From Bacillus sp. HNG (GTDB taxonomy: Bacteria; Bacillota; Bacilli; Bacillales; Bacillaceae_L): a DNA stretch of 64,000 nucleotides. The translations under genes and the position numbers were made by a program. Each line of letters starts with the position of its first letter. Position 1 is the first letter of the stretch. Where the stretch lies: the NCBI RefSeq assembly GCF_003400205.1, contig NZ_QUQV01000010.1:62001-126000 (forward strand), read 5' to 3'. Positions 8,704-17,257 of this stretch are shown here, piece after piece. The notes below the pieces were generated by a model. The model was not told the DNA's origin, ran no database searches, and saw nothing but the letters and a program-made list of their open reading frames with translations.

Positions 8704-9153
8704 TTGAACAATGCCATTCTCGTATATGCAAGCATGTCGGGTAATACAGAATTAATGGCAACCTATATTGCAGAAGGTGTGAGGGAAAAAGAAATCCAAC
8801 TGGACGTTAAAGAATGCTTTGAAATAGACCCCGAAGAACTAGTTAACTACGATGGGATTATCATTGGAAGCTATACTTGGGGAGAAGGTGAGCTCCCTGA
8901 TGAATTACTAGATTTTTACGACGAAATGGATCATCTTGACTTTCATTTGAAAAAGAGTGCGGTGTTCGGATCAGGTAGCACTTTATACTCGAATTACGGG
9001 GGTGCTGTCGACCTATTAGTGGAAAAACTAAAACAAATTGGAGCTGACATCATTGCAGATCCATTGAAAATCGAACTGACTCCAACCGAAAAAGATGAAA
9101 TAGTATGTAAAGAATTTGGCAGACAATTTGCTGAAAAATTAATCGCTTCATGA
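8704..9153 (+). CDS. Flavodoxin
   Basis: This is a single-domain FMN electron carrier. The phosphate-binding loop near the N-terminus (YASMSGNTE) and the flavin-stacking loops (GSYTWGEGELPDE and GSGSTLYSNYGGA) are typical. TTG 8704 gives 149 residues starting MNNAILVYASMSGNTE and follows AAAGGTGAG; the upstream GTG at 8695 has no room for a ribosome site. It follows the Fnr-type regulator by 15 bp, so the two probably share a transcript, and it is closed by a strong terminator. Confidence 0.93.
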   Translation: MNNAILVYASMSGNTELMATYIAEGVREKEIQLDVKECFEIDPEELVNYDGIIIGSYTWGEGELPDELLDFYDEMDHLDFHLKKSAVFGSGSTLYSNYGGAVDLLVEKLKQIGADIIADPLKIELTPTEKDEIVCKEFGRQFAEKLIAS

Positions 9154-9171
9154 AACAAATAGTAAATACGG

Positions 9172-9203
9172 GCCTTCCGGACGAACGGAACCGGAAGGCT
9201 TTT
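9172..9203 (+). terminator. Rho-independent terminator after the flavodoxin gene
   Basis: GCCTTCCGG (9172-9180) pairs with CCGGAAGGC (9191-9199) and is followed by a T-run. Confidence 0.9.
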
Positions 9204-9238
9204 TACATAGGTGAAACTATGGGTTGGACGATATAAAA

Positions 9239-9267
9239 TTGACAATCTCTAAATCATGATATAAAAT
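9239..9267 (+). promoter_or_regulatory. SigA-type promoter of the dioxygenase operon
   Basis: A perfect -35 TTGACA (9239-9244) is followed after 17 bp by TAAAAT (9262-9267). The palindrome at 9268-9285 begins directly after the -10 element. Confidence 0.75.
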
Positions 9268-9285
9268 TATCTTGAATTCAAGATA
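9268..9285. promoter_or_regulatory. MhqR-type operator candidate
   Basis: TATCTTGAATTCAAGATA is a perfect 18-bp palindrome covering the transcription start region. It resembles the palindrome described for MhqR in B. subtilis, which represses mhqNOP and mhqED, operons coding for ring-cleaving dioxygenases. The next gene is exactly such a dioxygenase. Assignment to MhqR rests on resemblance and context. Confidence 0.65.
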
Positions 9286-9371
9286 ACTTAATTAAAGATA
9301 ATTTCCGAAATGAATATTCCAATCTAATTGTTGGAAACTAAATTAACGAATGATAAAAGGAGATAGAAACT

Positions 9372-10301
9372 ATGAAAACAGCAGGCATACATCATATTAC
9401 TGCCATTGTTGGACATCCCCAAGAGAATGTCGATTTCTATGCTGGTGTTCTAGGACTGCGTCTTGTAAAACAAACAGTCAATTTTGATGATCCAGGTACG
9501 TACCACTTTTATTTTGGAGATGATGTCGGGAATCCAGGTAGCATTATTACCTTTTTCCCATGGGCAGATGCGTATCAAGGAAAAATTGGCGATGGCCAGG
9601 TAGGCGTGACAACTTACGTAGTTCCGAAGGGGGCACTTCCTTTTTGGGAATCAAGGTTAGCCAAATTTAATCTCTCTTATAAGAAAAAAGAACGTTTTGG
9701 AGAACAATATCTCCAATTTAATGATGTCCACGGACTGCAGCTTGAACTTGTAGAGCGAGAAGAAGGAGCAAACAGTAAGTGGGAATTTGGTGACGTGACC
9801 ACTAATGTTGCCATAAAGGGCTTTGGTGGTGCGATTTTATTTTCCTCACAGCCTGAAGAAACAGAAAAGCTTCTAACACTTATGGGACTAGAGCGCATTG
9901 GTGAGGAAGGAGATTTTCTTCGCTTTAAAGCTGAAGGTGACATTGGAAATGTGATTGATGTCAAACGAACTCCTGGTAAAAAAGGCAAAATGGGTGTGGG
10001 AACTGTACATCATATTGCTTGGCGTGCAAAGGATGATGAGGAGCAATTACAATGGCAACAATACATTGCCAATCATGGCTATGGAGTGACACAAGTGCGC
10101 GACCGAAATTATTTTAATGCCATTTATTTTAGAGAGCATGGTGAAATTTTATTTGAAATTGCAACAGATCCTCCGGGATTTGGCATCGATGAAGAATATG
10201 AGAAAATGGGTTCAGAACTGAAACTGCCTCCACAATATGAACCACATCGTCAGAAAATAGAAAATACCGTGTTACCATTTGAAGTAAGAAGTCTGGATTA
10301 A
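9372..10301 (+). CDS. Ring-cleaving dioxygenase (MhqA/E/O-type, vicinal oxygen chelate fold)
   Basis: The 309-residue protein contains paired glyoxalase/VOC modules. The first opens with GIHHITAIVGHPQENVDFYAGVLGLRLVKQ-type sequence, broken here after HHITAIVGHP, and the second with TVHHIAWRAKD. The His residues of both HH pairs and the Glu in REHGEILFEIAT are the likely metal ligands. Relatives in B. subtilis (MhqA, MhqE, MhqO) act in resistance to hydroquinones and catechols. It is co-transcribed with a flavin reductase 15 bp downstream. The exact substrate cannot be told. Confidence 0.88.
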   Translation: MKTAGIHHITAIVGHPQENVDFYAGVLGLRLVKQTVNFDDPGTYHFYFGDDVGNPGSIITFFPWADAYQGKIGDGQVGVTTYVVPKGALPFWESRLAKFNLSYKKKERFGEQYLQFNDVHGLQLELVEREEGANSKWEFGDVTTNVAIKGFGGAILFSSQPEETEKLLTLMGLERIGEEGDFLRFKAEGDIGNVIDVKRTPGKKGKMGVGTVHHIAWRAKDDEEQLQWQQYIANHGYGVTQVRDRNYFNAIYFREHGEILFEIATDPPGFGIDEEYEKMGSELKLPPQYEPHRQKIENTVLPFEVRSLD

Positions 10302-10315
10302 AAGGAGATTAAAAA

Positions 10316-10924
10316 ATGATTTCAATCGATCCAAGTAAGAGTTCCGAAAGGGATAATTATAAGCTGTTAATTGGCAGCATTATCCCTAGGCCCATTGCAT
10401 TTGTAACTTCACTATCGCGGACAGGTACGCTAAATGGTGCACCTTTTAGTTATTTTAATATAGTGTCATCCAATCCACCCCTCATTTCATTATCAATTCA
10501 ACGGAAAGAGGGAGTCATGAAGGACACGGCTCGAAATATTTTAGAAGGAAAAGAGTTTGTTGTTCATATCGTGGATGAGAGTAATGTAGAAAAAATCAAT
10601 ATTACGGCAGCGAGTCTTCCACCAGATGAAAGTGAAATAGAGCTAGCCCAACTAACTCCGGTCGAAAGTACAACCATAAAAGTGCCGGGGATAAAGGAAG
10701 CCAAAATTCGTATTGAATGTGTTTTGGAGCAGGCAATCGAATTAGGCGGTCAGGAACAGCCTGGTTGTGATTTACTTATCGGAAAAGTGGTCCAGTTTCA
10801 TGTTGATGAGGAACTATATAGCAACGGCCGGATTGACCAAGAAGGACTGGGAGCGGTAAGCCGTTTGGCAGGAAATTATTATGCAAAAATAGGAAACATA
10901 TTTGAAATTGAGAGACCAAAGTAA
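10316..10924 (+). CDS. Flavin reductase-like, FMN-binding split-barrel protein (YwrF-like)
   Basis: This 202-residue protein belongs to the flavin reductase-like family: LIGSIIPRPIAFVTSLSRTGTLNGAPFSYFNIVSSNPPLIS is the usual FMN-binding N-terminal half (residues about 20-60). It follows the dioxygenase by 15 bp with an AAAAGGAG ribosome site. It may supply reduced flavin or act on quinones during the same stress. Its stop codon lies inside a bidirectional terminator. Confidence 0.88.
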   Translation: MISIDPSKSSERDNYKLLIGSIIPRPIAFVTSLSRTGTLNGAPFSYFNIVSSNPPLISLSIQRKEGVMKDTARNILEGKEFVVHIVDESNVEKINITAASLPPDESEIELAQLTPVESTTIKVPGIKEAKIRIECVLEQAIELGGQEQPGCDLLIGKVVQFHVDEELYSNGRIDQEGLGAVSRLAGNYYAKIGNIFEIERPK

Positions 10925-10949
10925 GTTAGGATTGGTCTCTCTTTTCCTT
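10909..10949. terminator. Bidirectional terminator
   Basis: GAGAGACCAA (10910-10919) pairs with TTGGTCTCTC (10932-10941). It closes the dioxygenase operon on the plus strand and the convergent VanW-family gene on the minus strand; both stop codons lie within the stem-loop region. Confidence 0.85.
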
Positions 10950-11831
10950 TTTAGGTATAATTTTTCGTGGCTTGTAATTGATATCCTCAGATGAATAAAC
11001 CGAAACGATAAGTGTTCCTCCACTTACCCTCGCGCGAATTAAAATCGGCTGATTGTAAGTATTTTTAAAAAGAAAATCTGGTCCATACCAGCTCACCGTT
11101 GCATCGCGACCTGGAGGGACATAGCCAACGCGTTTGCTATGGGAATAGCGCTTAACGATCTCAACTCCGGCAAGATCTACGGCATTGAATAGGGTAGAGG
11201 AGGTTTGACAAATCCCACCACCGATACCTTCAATCAATTCACCTCTAATGATTTCGGGAGCAGGCTGATATCCTCTGGCAGCTGTTCGTTTGCCAACAAC
11301 CTTATTAAATGAAAATGTTTCATTTTGAAACAGCACATAACTATCAATGGCGGCGGCGGAAAGAGCAATATTTGTGGCACGTTCTTTATTAGAAGAATTA
11401 AAATGCGTCACATATTGCCCAATTTTTTTTGCCCGAATCGATGATAAAAGTTCGCTATCTACACGTGGATAGATTCGCTCAATCGGAACCTCAATAAAAT
11501 CCTTTTTTCCAAAAAAACTAGAGTAAAATAGCTTTGTGAATTTATCCTTATTTAATTTCACTCCGACATGTTCCTTGACGATATCACCTGATTTACCGAT
11601 CTTCGCGTCCGATGGTTCTTCATATACTTGCTCTTCTAAATAAGTTAGAAAATCTGTGAATTTTTTGGTGTTCAATGTAGGAACACCGAGCAATGGAAGA
11701 GAATATTCAGCTCTATTCACGGTCGCAATCGGATTTCCTTTATAGGTTATGTATACATGATCCTGAGGCTGGAATTGCTGGACCGAAAAGAAAAGCATTA
11801 TTGTCCACAATAATTTCAGTGTCCCCACCAC
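10926..11831 (-). CDS. VanW-family cell-surface protein
   Basis: The protein shows the VanW domain in its C-terminal half (FSFNKVVGKRTAARGYQPAPEI, then GGGICQTSSTLFNAVDLAGVEIVKRYSHS and VPPGRDATVSW). The N-terminus from the GTG at 11831 gives a short hydrophobic segment (GTLKLLWTIMLFFSV) that fits a signal or anchor, and AAAAGGATG lies about ten bases upstream of it. The frame stays open to 11945, but that extension has no good ribosome site. VanW proteins are envelope-associated and their biochemical role is unclear. Confidence 0.85.
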   Translation of the reverse strand: MVGTLKLLWTIMLFFSVQQFQPQDHVYITYKGNPIATVNRAEYSLPLLGVPTLNTKKFTDFLTYLEEQVYEEPSDAKIGKSGDIVKEHVGVKLNKDKFTKLFYSSFFGKKDFIEVPIERIYPRVDSELLSSIRAKKIGQYVTHFNSSNKERATNIALSAAAIDSYVLFQNETFSFNKVVGKRTAARGYQPAPEIIRGELIEGIGGGICQTSSTLFNAVDLAGVEIVKRYSHSKRVGYVPPGRDATVSWYGPDFLFKNTYNQPILIRARVSGGTLIVSVYSSEDINYKPRKIIPKKEKRDQS

Positions 11832-11946
11832 CTTTACGAAACATCCTTTTTTATAGTATGGATGGATATATGAAATTCCATTAATAATGGGGAAATTTTT
11901 TTTGGTTTGAGATTGTAACAAAATGTTCAAATTCGAAAAAAACACC

Positions 11947-11962
11947 TGTGATATGCATCACA
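11947..11962. promoter_or_regulatory. Fnr/Crp-type box
   Basis: TGTGATATGCATCACA matches TGTGA-N6-TCACA at all ten fixed positions, which is the B. subtilis Fnr consensus. It lies between divergent genes, about 220 bp upstream of the proposed qox promoter, so its target is not certain. Confidence 0.55.
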
Positions 11963-12160
11963 TCAAGGTTTGGGGCACTTATGTTAAAGGGATTTTTAAT
12001 TGCCAAAAACTTCCTTCCTGATTCTGTAACAACTTTTAAAAGTTTTGATGTTATTATCGTTTACACAGTGATAAAATTCTAAAGAAATTATTTTGGGAAA
12101 ATAAACTTTTAGCTGCAGTTTTTCAATATATTACGAAAAAAACAAGTAGCTAAAAAATTT

Positions 12161-12188
12161 TTGACAACTTTGTGAAGTTGTACACAAT
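12161..12188 (+). promoter_or_regulatory. qox promoter with an embedded Rex-like operator
   Basis: A perfect TTGACA (12161-12166) is followed after 16 bp by CACAAT (12183-12188). Between and over them lies TTGTGAA-GTTG-TACACAA (12170-12187), one mismatch from the Rex operator TTGTGAA-N4-TTCACAA. A Rex-type NADH sensor bound there would block RNA polymerase. Confidence 0.6.
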
Positions 12189-12246
12189 TTCAGTGCAACA
12201 TTCATAGTTGTGAAATAAGAGCATCCATTCGGAAAGGAGTACTTTT

Positions 12247-13155
12247 ATGAAAATCAAATGGTTTTTCTTATCAATGGTTTTTACTATTGCCACAGTGCTA
12301 ACAGGCTGTGAACCAGTAATGGTCCTTGATCCAAAGGGTCCGCAAGCTGAGAGGCAAGCCCAAGATATCCTACTTTCAATTGGAATCATGTCAGTAGTAG
12401 TCATTGTTGTTTTCGTATTATTAGTATATATGCTTGTTAAATATCGAGCTTCAAAAATGCCAGAGGATTACGAACCACCACATATTGAGGGAAATCCTTG
12501 GGTTGAAGCTATTTGTATCGGGATCCCAATTTTAATCGTTGGTTATCTCTCAGTTGTTTCTGTACAAAGTAACTACATTGTCGAGTCTGCACCAACAGGA
12601 TACGAAGACCAAGAACCATTGGTAATCTATGCATCATCTTCCGATTGGAAATGGCATTTTAGCTACCCGGAAGAGGACATTGAAACAGTCAATTACTTAT
12701 ATGTTCCAACAGACCGACCACTTGAATTCAGACTTTATTCTTATGGACCCATTACAAGCTTCTGGATTCCACAGCTTGGCGGGCAAAAATATGCCATGGC
12801 AGACATGATTACGACGTTGCATCTTGCTGCAGATGAGCAGGGTGAATTAATGGGACGCAACGCAAACTTCAGTGGTAAAGGATTTGCAGAAAACACATTT
12901 AGTGTAAAGGCTGTTCCTGAAAAAGAGTTTAAGGAATGGGTAGACGAGGTTAAAGAAACTGCTAAGCCCCTTACCGAAGAAAAGTTTGATCAGCTGTTAG
13001 AACCTGGCCATCTTGGTCAAATGACATTTACTGGAACTCATCTAGAATTTGCACCGCCACCAGAGCATGATCATGGATCAGCAGATTCTGAGGAAGGTCA
13101 CCAGGAAGGGCATGACGAGCACGAAGAAGCTCATTCAGAGCATGATGGGCATTAA
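12247..13155 (+). CDS. qoxA: aa3-type menaquinol oxidase subunit II
   Basis: QoxA is the subunit II of the proton-pumping quinol oxidase. The 302-residue precursor has a lipoprotein signal with lipobox LTGC, two membrane helices and a cupredoxin domain (SSDWKWHFSYPEEDIETVNYL). The C-x3-C copper ligands of cytochrome c oxidases are absent, which marks a quinol oxidase. The C-terminus is an unusual Asp/Glu/His tail with about ten His residues. It is followed by a 374-bp gap holding a tandem array before qoxB. Confidence 0.95.
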   Translation: MKIKWFFLSMVFTIATVLTGCEPVMVLDPKGPQAERQAQDILLSIGIMSVVVIVVFVLLVYMLVKYRASKMPEDYEPPHIEGNPWVEAICIGIPILIVGYLSVVSVQSNYIVESAPTGYEDQEPLVIYASSSDWKWHFSYPEEDIETVNYLYVPTDRPLEFRLYSYGPITSFWIPQLGGQKYAMADMITTLHLAADEQGELMGRNANFSGKGFAENTFSVKAVPEKEFKEWVDEVKETAKPLTEEKFDQLLEPGHLGQMTFTGTHLEFAPPPEHDHGSADSEEGHQEGHDEHEEAHSEHDGH

Positions 13156-13450
13156 TATTTAGGAATGCTGCTCTTCACGGACAAGACTTTCAGGGAAAAT
13201 CATTGAAATGTCTCTGATAGAGTGTCTCGAGGACAAAAGTTGTGGTTGAGATCTTCGACATGTCTCTGACACCGTTTCTCGTGGACAAAACAAACAGTGT
13301 AAAGCAGAAAAATGTCTCTGATACCACGTATCAAGGACAAAACAAACGGTGTGAGACCGGAAAATGTCTCCGACAGAGCTTCTCACGGACAAATCACGAG
13401 GTTAAAAATAAATAAATGTCCTTGATACCGAAGACAAAAACGAACTATTC
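13156..13450. repeat. 52-bp tandem array between qoxA and qoxB
   Basis: The marker ATGTC recurs at 13208, 13260, 13312, 13364 and 13416, an exact 52-bp period, and a partial unit precedes them from about 13156. Units contain an inverted repeat, clearest as TGTCTCTGATA...TATCAAGGACA (from 13314). No gene or usable frame runs through it. It separates two genes that are normally adjacent in one operon. Confidence 0.9.
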
Positions 13451-13529
13451 ATTAAAGAATGTCTTTAAACATTCAAACTAATAAATTTTTGAACGCCGAA
13501 TTCACTTCATTTGAAAGGAGTAACAACGG

Positions 13530-15479
13530 ATGGAATTCTTCGAACGTTTTGCCATACCACATCCTAGTCCCGCCATCTATGCAGCGATGGTTGCAATTGG
13601 ACTTACCGTAATCGGAATTATCGCCGGTTTAACCTATTTTAAAAAATGGGGCTATCTCTGGCGTGAATGGTTGACAACCGTTGACCATAAACGAATTGGG
13701 ATTATGTATTTAATTTCTGCCTTAATCATGCTTTTCCGTGGTGGGGTAGATGCTGTTATGTTACGTGCACAGCTAGCAACACCAGATGCGAAGCTGTTAG
13801 ATGCACAGCACTATAATGAGATTTTTACAACACATGGTGTTATCATGATCATGTTCATGGCAATGCCGTTTATTATGGGCTTTATGAACTATGTTGTACC
13901 ATTACAAATTGGAGCGCGCGATGTGGCATTCCCACGTCTAAACGCAATCAGCTTCTGGCTCTTCTTTATGGGGGCAATGCTATTTAACATCTCTTTTGTA
14001 ATTGGTGGATCACCTGATGCAGGTTGGACTTCATACTTCCCACTTGCAGGCAATGATTTCAGTCAATCAGTTGGTACGAACTATTATATGATTGCGTTGC
14101 AGATCTCGGGTATTGGTACCTTAATGACAGGTATCAATATGATCACGACCATTTTAAAAATGAGAGCACCTGGTATGACGTTGATGAAAATGCCAATGTT
14201 CACATGGTCAACTCTTATTGCGAACTTAATTATCGTAACAGTATTCCCTGTTTTAACAGTTGCATTAGCAATGGGAACAATGGACCGACTTTTCGGTACA
14301 CATTTCTTTGCAAGCACAAACGGTGGAATGGATATGCTTTGGGCTAACCTATTCTGGGTTTGGGGACATCCTGAGGTTTATATCTTAATCTTACCTGCGT
14401 TCGGTATTTACAGTGAGATCATCTCAACCTTCTCAGGAAGAAACCTATATGGGTACAAATCAATGGTTGGTTCAATGGTTATCATCTCTGTACTTTCATG
14501 TTTAGTTTGGGCGCACCATTTCTTTACAATGGGGCAGGGGGCTGCATCTAACAGCTTCTTCTCGATTACAACAATGATGATTGCTGTTCCAACAGGTGTG
14601 AAAATCTTTAACTGGTTGTTTACATTATGGAAAGGTAAAATCCGTTTTACAGTTCCAATGCTTTACTCAATTGGATTTATTCCATTGTTCACAATCGGTG
14701 GGGTAACTGGGGTTATGCTTGCGATGTCTGCAGCGGATTACCAGTACCACAATACAATGTTCCTTGTAGCACACTTCCATAATACGATTATCCCAGGTGT
14801 TGTGTTTGCGATGCTTGCTGCACTCACCTATTACTGGCCAAAAATGTTTGGATTTATGTTAAATGAACGAATCGGAAAATGGACCTTCTGGTCACTTGCT
14901 ATTGGATTTGTATTAGCATTCTTCCCGATGTACATCACTGGATTAGACGGTCAGGCTCGTCGTATGTACACATACTCTGAGGCAACTGGTTTTGGTCCAT
15001 TGAATATGATTTCGTTCATCGGTGCGGGTATTATGGCAATTGGATTTGTTCTAATTGTATATAACGTGTATTACAGTATCCGTTACTCACCTAGAGATAT
15101 TGGCAGCGATCCATGGGATGCACGTACTTTAGAGTGGGCAACACATACACCAGTTCCTGAGTATAACTTTGCGTTAACACCAAGTGTGAACTCTAGCGAA
15201 CCATTCTGGGACGACAAAAAGAAAAAGCATAAGCTATTCCCAGGTGAAATTGAAAAAATTCATATGCCAAACAATAGTGGACTTCCGTTCATCATGTGTA
15301 GCATTTTCTTTGTATGGGGCTTCTCATTCGTATTTGCGATTTGGCCACTGTTGATTGCTTCAACAATTGGTATCTTTGTATGTATGGCATACCGTTCATT
15401 TGAAAAGGACCCTGGACATTACATTCCAGTTGAAAAGATTAAAGAAACAGAAGAAAAACTTGGAGGTGCTAAACTATGA
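13530..15479 (+). CDS. qoxB: aa3-type menaquinol oxidase subunit I
   Basis: QoxB is the haem-copper catalytic subunit with the binuclear O2-reducing centre and proton channels. The 649-residue protein has the family landmarks: TTHGVIMIMFMAMPF (haem ligand His), WGHPEVYILILPAFGI (CuB His-Tyr), a VWAHHFF His pair and VAHFHNTI. The start has GAAAGGAG ten bases upstream. qoxC starts inside its last codons. Confidence 0.97.
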   Translation: MEFFERFAIPHPSPAIYAAMVAIGLTVIGIIAGLTYFKKWGYLWREWLTTVDHKRIGIMYLISALIMLFRGGVDAVMLRAQLATPDAKLLDAQHYNEIFTTHGVIMIMFMAMPFIMGFMNYVVPLQIGARDVAFPRLNAISFWLFFMGAMLFNISFVIGGSPDAGWTSYFPLAGNDFSQSVGTNYYMIALQISGIGTLMTGINMITTILKMRAPGMTLMKMPMFTWSTLIANLIIVTVFPVLTVALAMGTMDRLFGTHFFASTNGGMDMLWANLFWVWGHPEVYILILPAFGIYSEIISTFSGRNLYGYKSMVGSMVIISVLSCLVWAHHFFTMGQGAASNSFFSITTMMIAVPTGVKIFNWLFTLWKGKIRFTVPMLYSIGFIPLFTIGGVTGVMLAMSAADYQYHNTMFLVAHFHNTIIPGVVFAMLAALTYYWPKMFGFMLNERIGKWTFWSLAIGFVLAFFPMYITGLDGQARRMYTYSEATGFGPLNMISFIGAGIMAIGFVLIVYNVYYSIRYSPRDIGSDPWDARTLEWATHTPVPEYNFALTPSVNSSEPFWDDKKKKHKLFPGEIEKIHMPNNSGLPFIMCSIFFVWGFSFVFAIWPLLIASTIGIFVCMAYRSFEKDPGHYIPVEKIKETEEKLGGAKL

Positions 15480-16072
15480 AACTAGGACACTCGCAACCTC
15501 TTGAATATAGTACGCACCAAAATGAATTAAATATTTTTGGCTTCTGGGTTTTCCTTGGTGCTGAAATTATGCTTTTCGCAACATTGTTTACATCGTATTT
15601 TACATTAGAGAACCGTATCGGAAGCGGTCCTTCAGGTGCAGAGATTTTTGAAATCACACCTGTTTTAATTGAAACATTACTACTTTTAACTAGTAGTTTT
15701 ACAATCGGTCTTGCGGTTCATGCAATGCGCATTGGCAGAGTGAAGGCAATGATGGGCTTCTTCGCGGTCACATTGCTTCTAGGTTTAACTTTCCTAGGTG
15801 TTGAAATCTACGAGTTTGTACACTATGTCCATGTTGGAGCAGGTCTACAAACAAGCGCATTTACTGCGATGTTGTTAACAACTTTAGGAACACACGGGCT
15901 TCACGTTACATTTGGATTATTTTGGGGAGTGATGATCCTTCTCCAAATAAGAAAAAGAGGTTTAACTGCAGAAACTGCTGGTAAATCGTTCATCTTTTCA
16001 TTGTATTGGCACTTCCTAGATGTAGTTTGGATTTTCATCTTCAGCTTCATCTATTTGAAAGGAATGATGTAA
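15476..16072 (+). CDS. qoxC: aa3-type menaquinol oxidase subunit III
   Basis: This 198-residue, five-helix membrane protein is subunit III (EYSTHQNELNIFGFWVFLGAEIMLFATLF at the N-terminus). It overlaps the end of qoxB by 4 bp and is followed by qoxD after one base, so the three genes are translationally coupled. It stabilises the oxidase and is not itself a redox subunit. Confidence 0.96.
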   Translation: MKLGHSQPLEYSTHQNELNIFGFWVFLGAEIMLFATLFTSYFTLENRIGSGPSGAEIFEITPVLIETLLLLTSSFTIGLAVHAMRIGRVKAMMGFFAVTLLLGLTFLGVEIYEFVHYVHVGAGLQTSAFTAMLLTTLGTHGLHVTFGLFWGVMILLQIRKRGLTAETAGKSFIFSLYWHFLDVVWIFIFSFIYLKGMM

Positions 16073-16073
16073 T

Positions 16074-16355
16074 ATGAGAGAACTTTTTCCAGCAAAACAA
16101 ATAAATGGCTTTGTCTTTTCATTGCTTCTTACAGTTATTGCTCTTTCCGTGTACTTCCTTGACCTATCCTTTACAGTGGGAATAACAATACTCATTGTTA
16201 CAGCATTTGTGCAAGCATTGGTGCAATTAGTTGTATTCATGCATGCTGGTGAAACAAAGGATCGTTGGGCTATTTACGCAAATGTGTATTTCATGATTTT
16301 TATCGCGATTGTTACAATTTTCGGTACACTATTCCTGTTGGTTTGGGATATGTAA
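16074..16355 (+). CDS. qoxD: aa3-type menaquinol oxidase subunit IV
   Basis: This 93-residue protein has three membrane helices with the subunit IV signature QALVQLVVFMHAGE in the second. It is the last gene of the operon, one base after qoxC, and is followed by a terminator. Confidence 0.95.
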   Translation: MRELFPAKQINGFVFSLLLTVIALSVYFLDLSFTVGITILIVTAFVQALVQLVVFMHAGETKDRWAIYANVYFMIFIAIVTIFGTLFLLVWDM

Positions 16356-16360
16356 TAGAT

Positions 16361-16391
16361 CGAGGGTGTCCTTTAGGGGGCACTCTTTTTT
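16361..16391 (+). terminator. Terminator of the qox operon
   Basis: GAG..TGTCC pairs with GGGCACTC around a short loop and runs into six T residues. The stem has a two-base bulge. Confidence 0.75.
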
Positions 16392-16447
16392 ATCGTTGGG
16401 AATAGTTTGAAAATTGGTATAATATAAATCGTGAAGGGGGAATGGAG

Positions 16448-16960
16448 ATGAATGCATCGTTTTTAATCAGGTTAAAAGCTTTCATGGTTGATTATTTGTT
16501 GATTTTGGCCTATCTAGTTGTCCTTTTTATTATTAATGTGTTTCTATTTCCAGGTTTGCAGGAATTTTTTAAGGGATCATTAGTAGTTGCGCAGTTTACT
16601 GGTTTTTTAATGGTGACTTTGCCAGTTTCCCTTTATTTTATTATTAGTGATTCAAAAATTGGTGGGCAATCAGTTGGAAAGAGAAAGTCTGGCATTAAAG
16701 TGGTTCGTGAAAACGGAGAAGCTGTGCCTATTCTTAGAATGGTCTTTCGAACAATTTTAAAGTTTTTACCTTGGGAGTTGTCACATTTTCTTGTTTATCA
16801 TTTGATGTATATTGGTGATGAAGTTCCATTTACATACTCTTTAATTGGTGGTCTCGTCTATGCGCTTATGTTTGCATATATTTTGACATGTATTTTTACT
16901 AAGAAAAAACAATCTTTATATGATATTTTTGCAAGAACGTATGTGGTAAAGGTGCAATGA
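16448..16960 (+). CDS. RDD-family membrane protein
   Basis: The 170-residue protein has the RDD layout: RLKAFMVDYLLI at the first helix, a GGQSVGKRKSGIKVV loop, and four hydrophobic segments. ATG 16448 is preferred over ATG 16442 because AAGGGGG ends seven bases before it. RDD proteins are poorly characterised; some are Na+/H+ antiporters. It stands alone between terminators. Confidence 0.85.
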   Translation: MNASFLIRLKAFMVDYLLILAYLVVLFIINVFLFPGLQEFFKGSLVVAQFTGFLMVTLPVSLYFIISDSKIGGQSVGKRKSGIKVVRENGEAVPILRMVFRTILKFLPWELSHFLVYHLMYIGDEVPFTYSLIGGLVYALMFAYILTCIFTKKKQSLYDIFARTYVVKVQ

Positions 16961-16982
16961 ATGGGCACGTTTTTATGCAAAT

Positions 16983-17012
16983 AAAAAGCTTAGCCGTTTT
17001 CGAACGACTAAG
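16983..17012 (-). terminator. Terminator of the minus-strand membrane gene
   Basis: GCTTAGTCGTT and AACGGCTAAGC (minus-strand reading) form a stem followed by a T-run on the minus strand. Confidence 0.85.
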
Positions 17013-17035
17013 CCTATAGTTAATGAATGAATAAT

Positions 17036-17257
17036 TTAGTCTTGTTTTGTACCCTGTGCCTTCAGTAACATTTCTTCAGATGCGATTAAAAACAGCCCCA
17101 TTAAAAAGACAAAAATGGCCCCCATAACCGTTCCGATTCCAATCGGTGTTAATACGCTGGAACCGCTCCCAAAAAATCCTAGACAAAAAATAATGATACC
17201 GGCAATAAGCACTGTTCCCCCAAAATACTTAACAGCCTCAAGCATAGTAGTTTTCAT
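17036..17257 (-). CDS. Small two-helix membrane protein, unknown function
   Basis: This 73-residue protein has two hydrophobic segments (about 12-30 and 38-60) separated by a Gly/Ser-rich turn, GFFGSGSSVLTPIGIG. I do not recognise the family. It has a GAGGATG-type ribosome site and its own terminator, which support it as a real gene. Confidence 0.65.
   Translation of the reverse strand: MKTTMLEAVKYFGGTVLIAGIIIFCLGFFGSGSSVLTPIGIGTVMGAIFVFLMGLFLIASEEMLLKAQGTKQD

Larger units (their letters stand above)
11832..12246. other. Regulatory interval between the VanW gene and qoxA
   Basis: This stretch has no gene. It holds a TGTGA-N6-TCACA box at 11947-11962, a short palindrome ACTTTTAAAAGT at 12032-12043, and the qox promoter with a Rex-like site near 12161-12188. 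The spacing suggests layered redox control of the oxidase operon. Confidence 0.6.

Noticed and set aside
13159-13392. Minus-strand frame between qoxA and qoxB
   Set aside because: It is a shadow of the 52-bp array with repeated translated units and no ribosome site.
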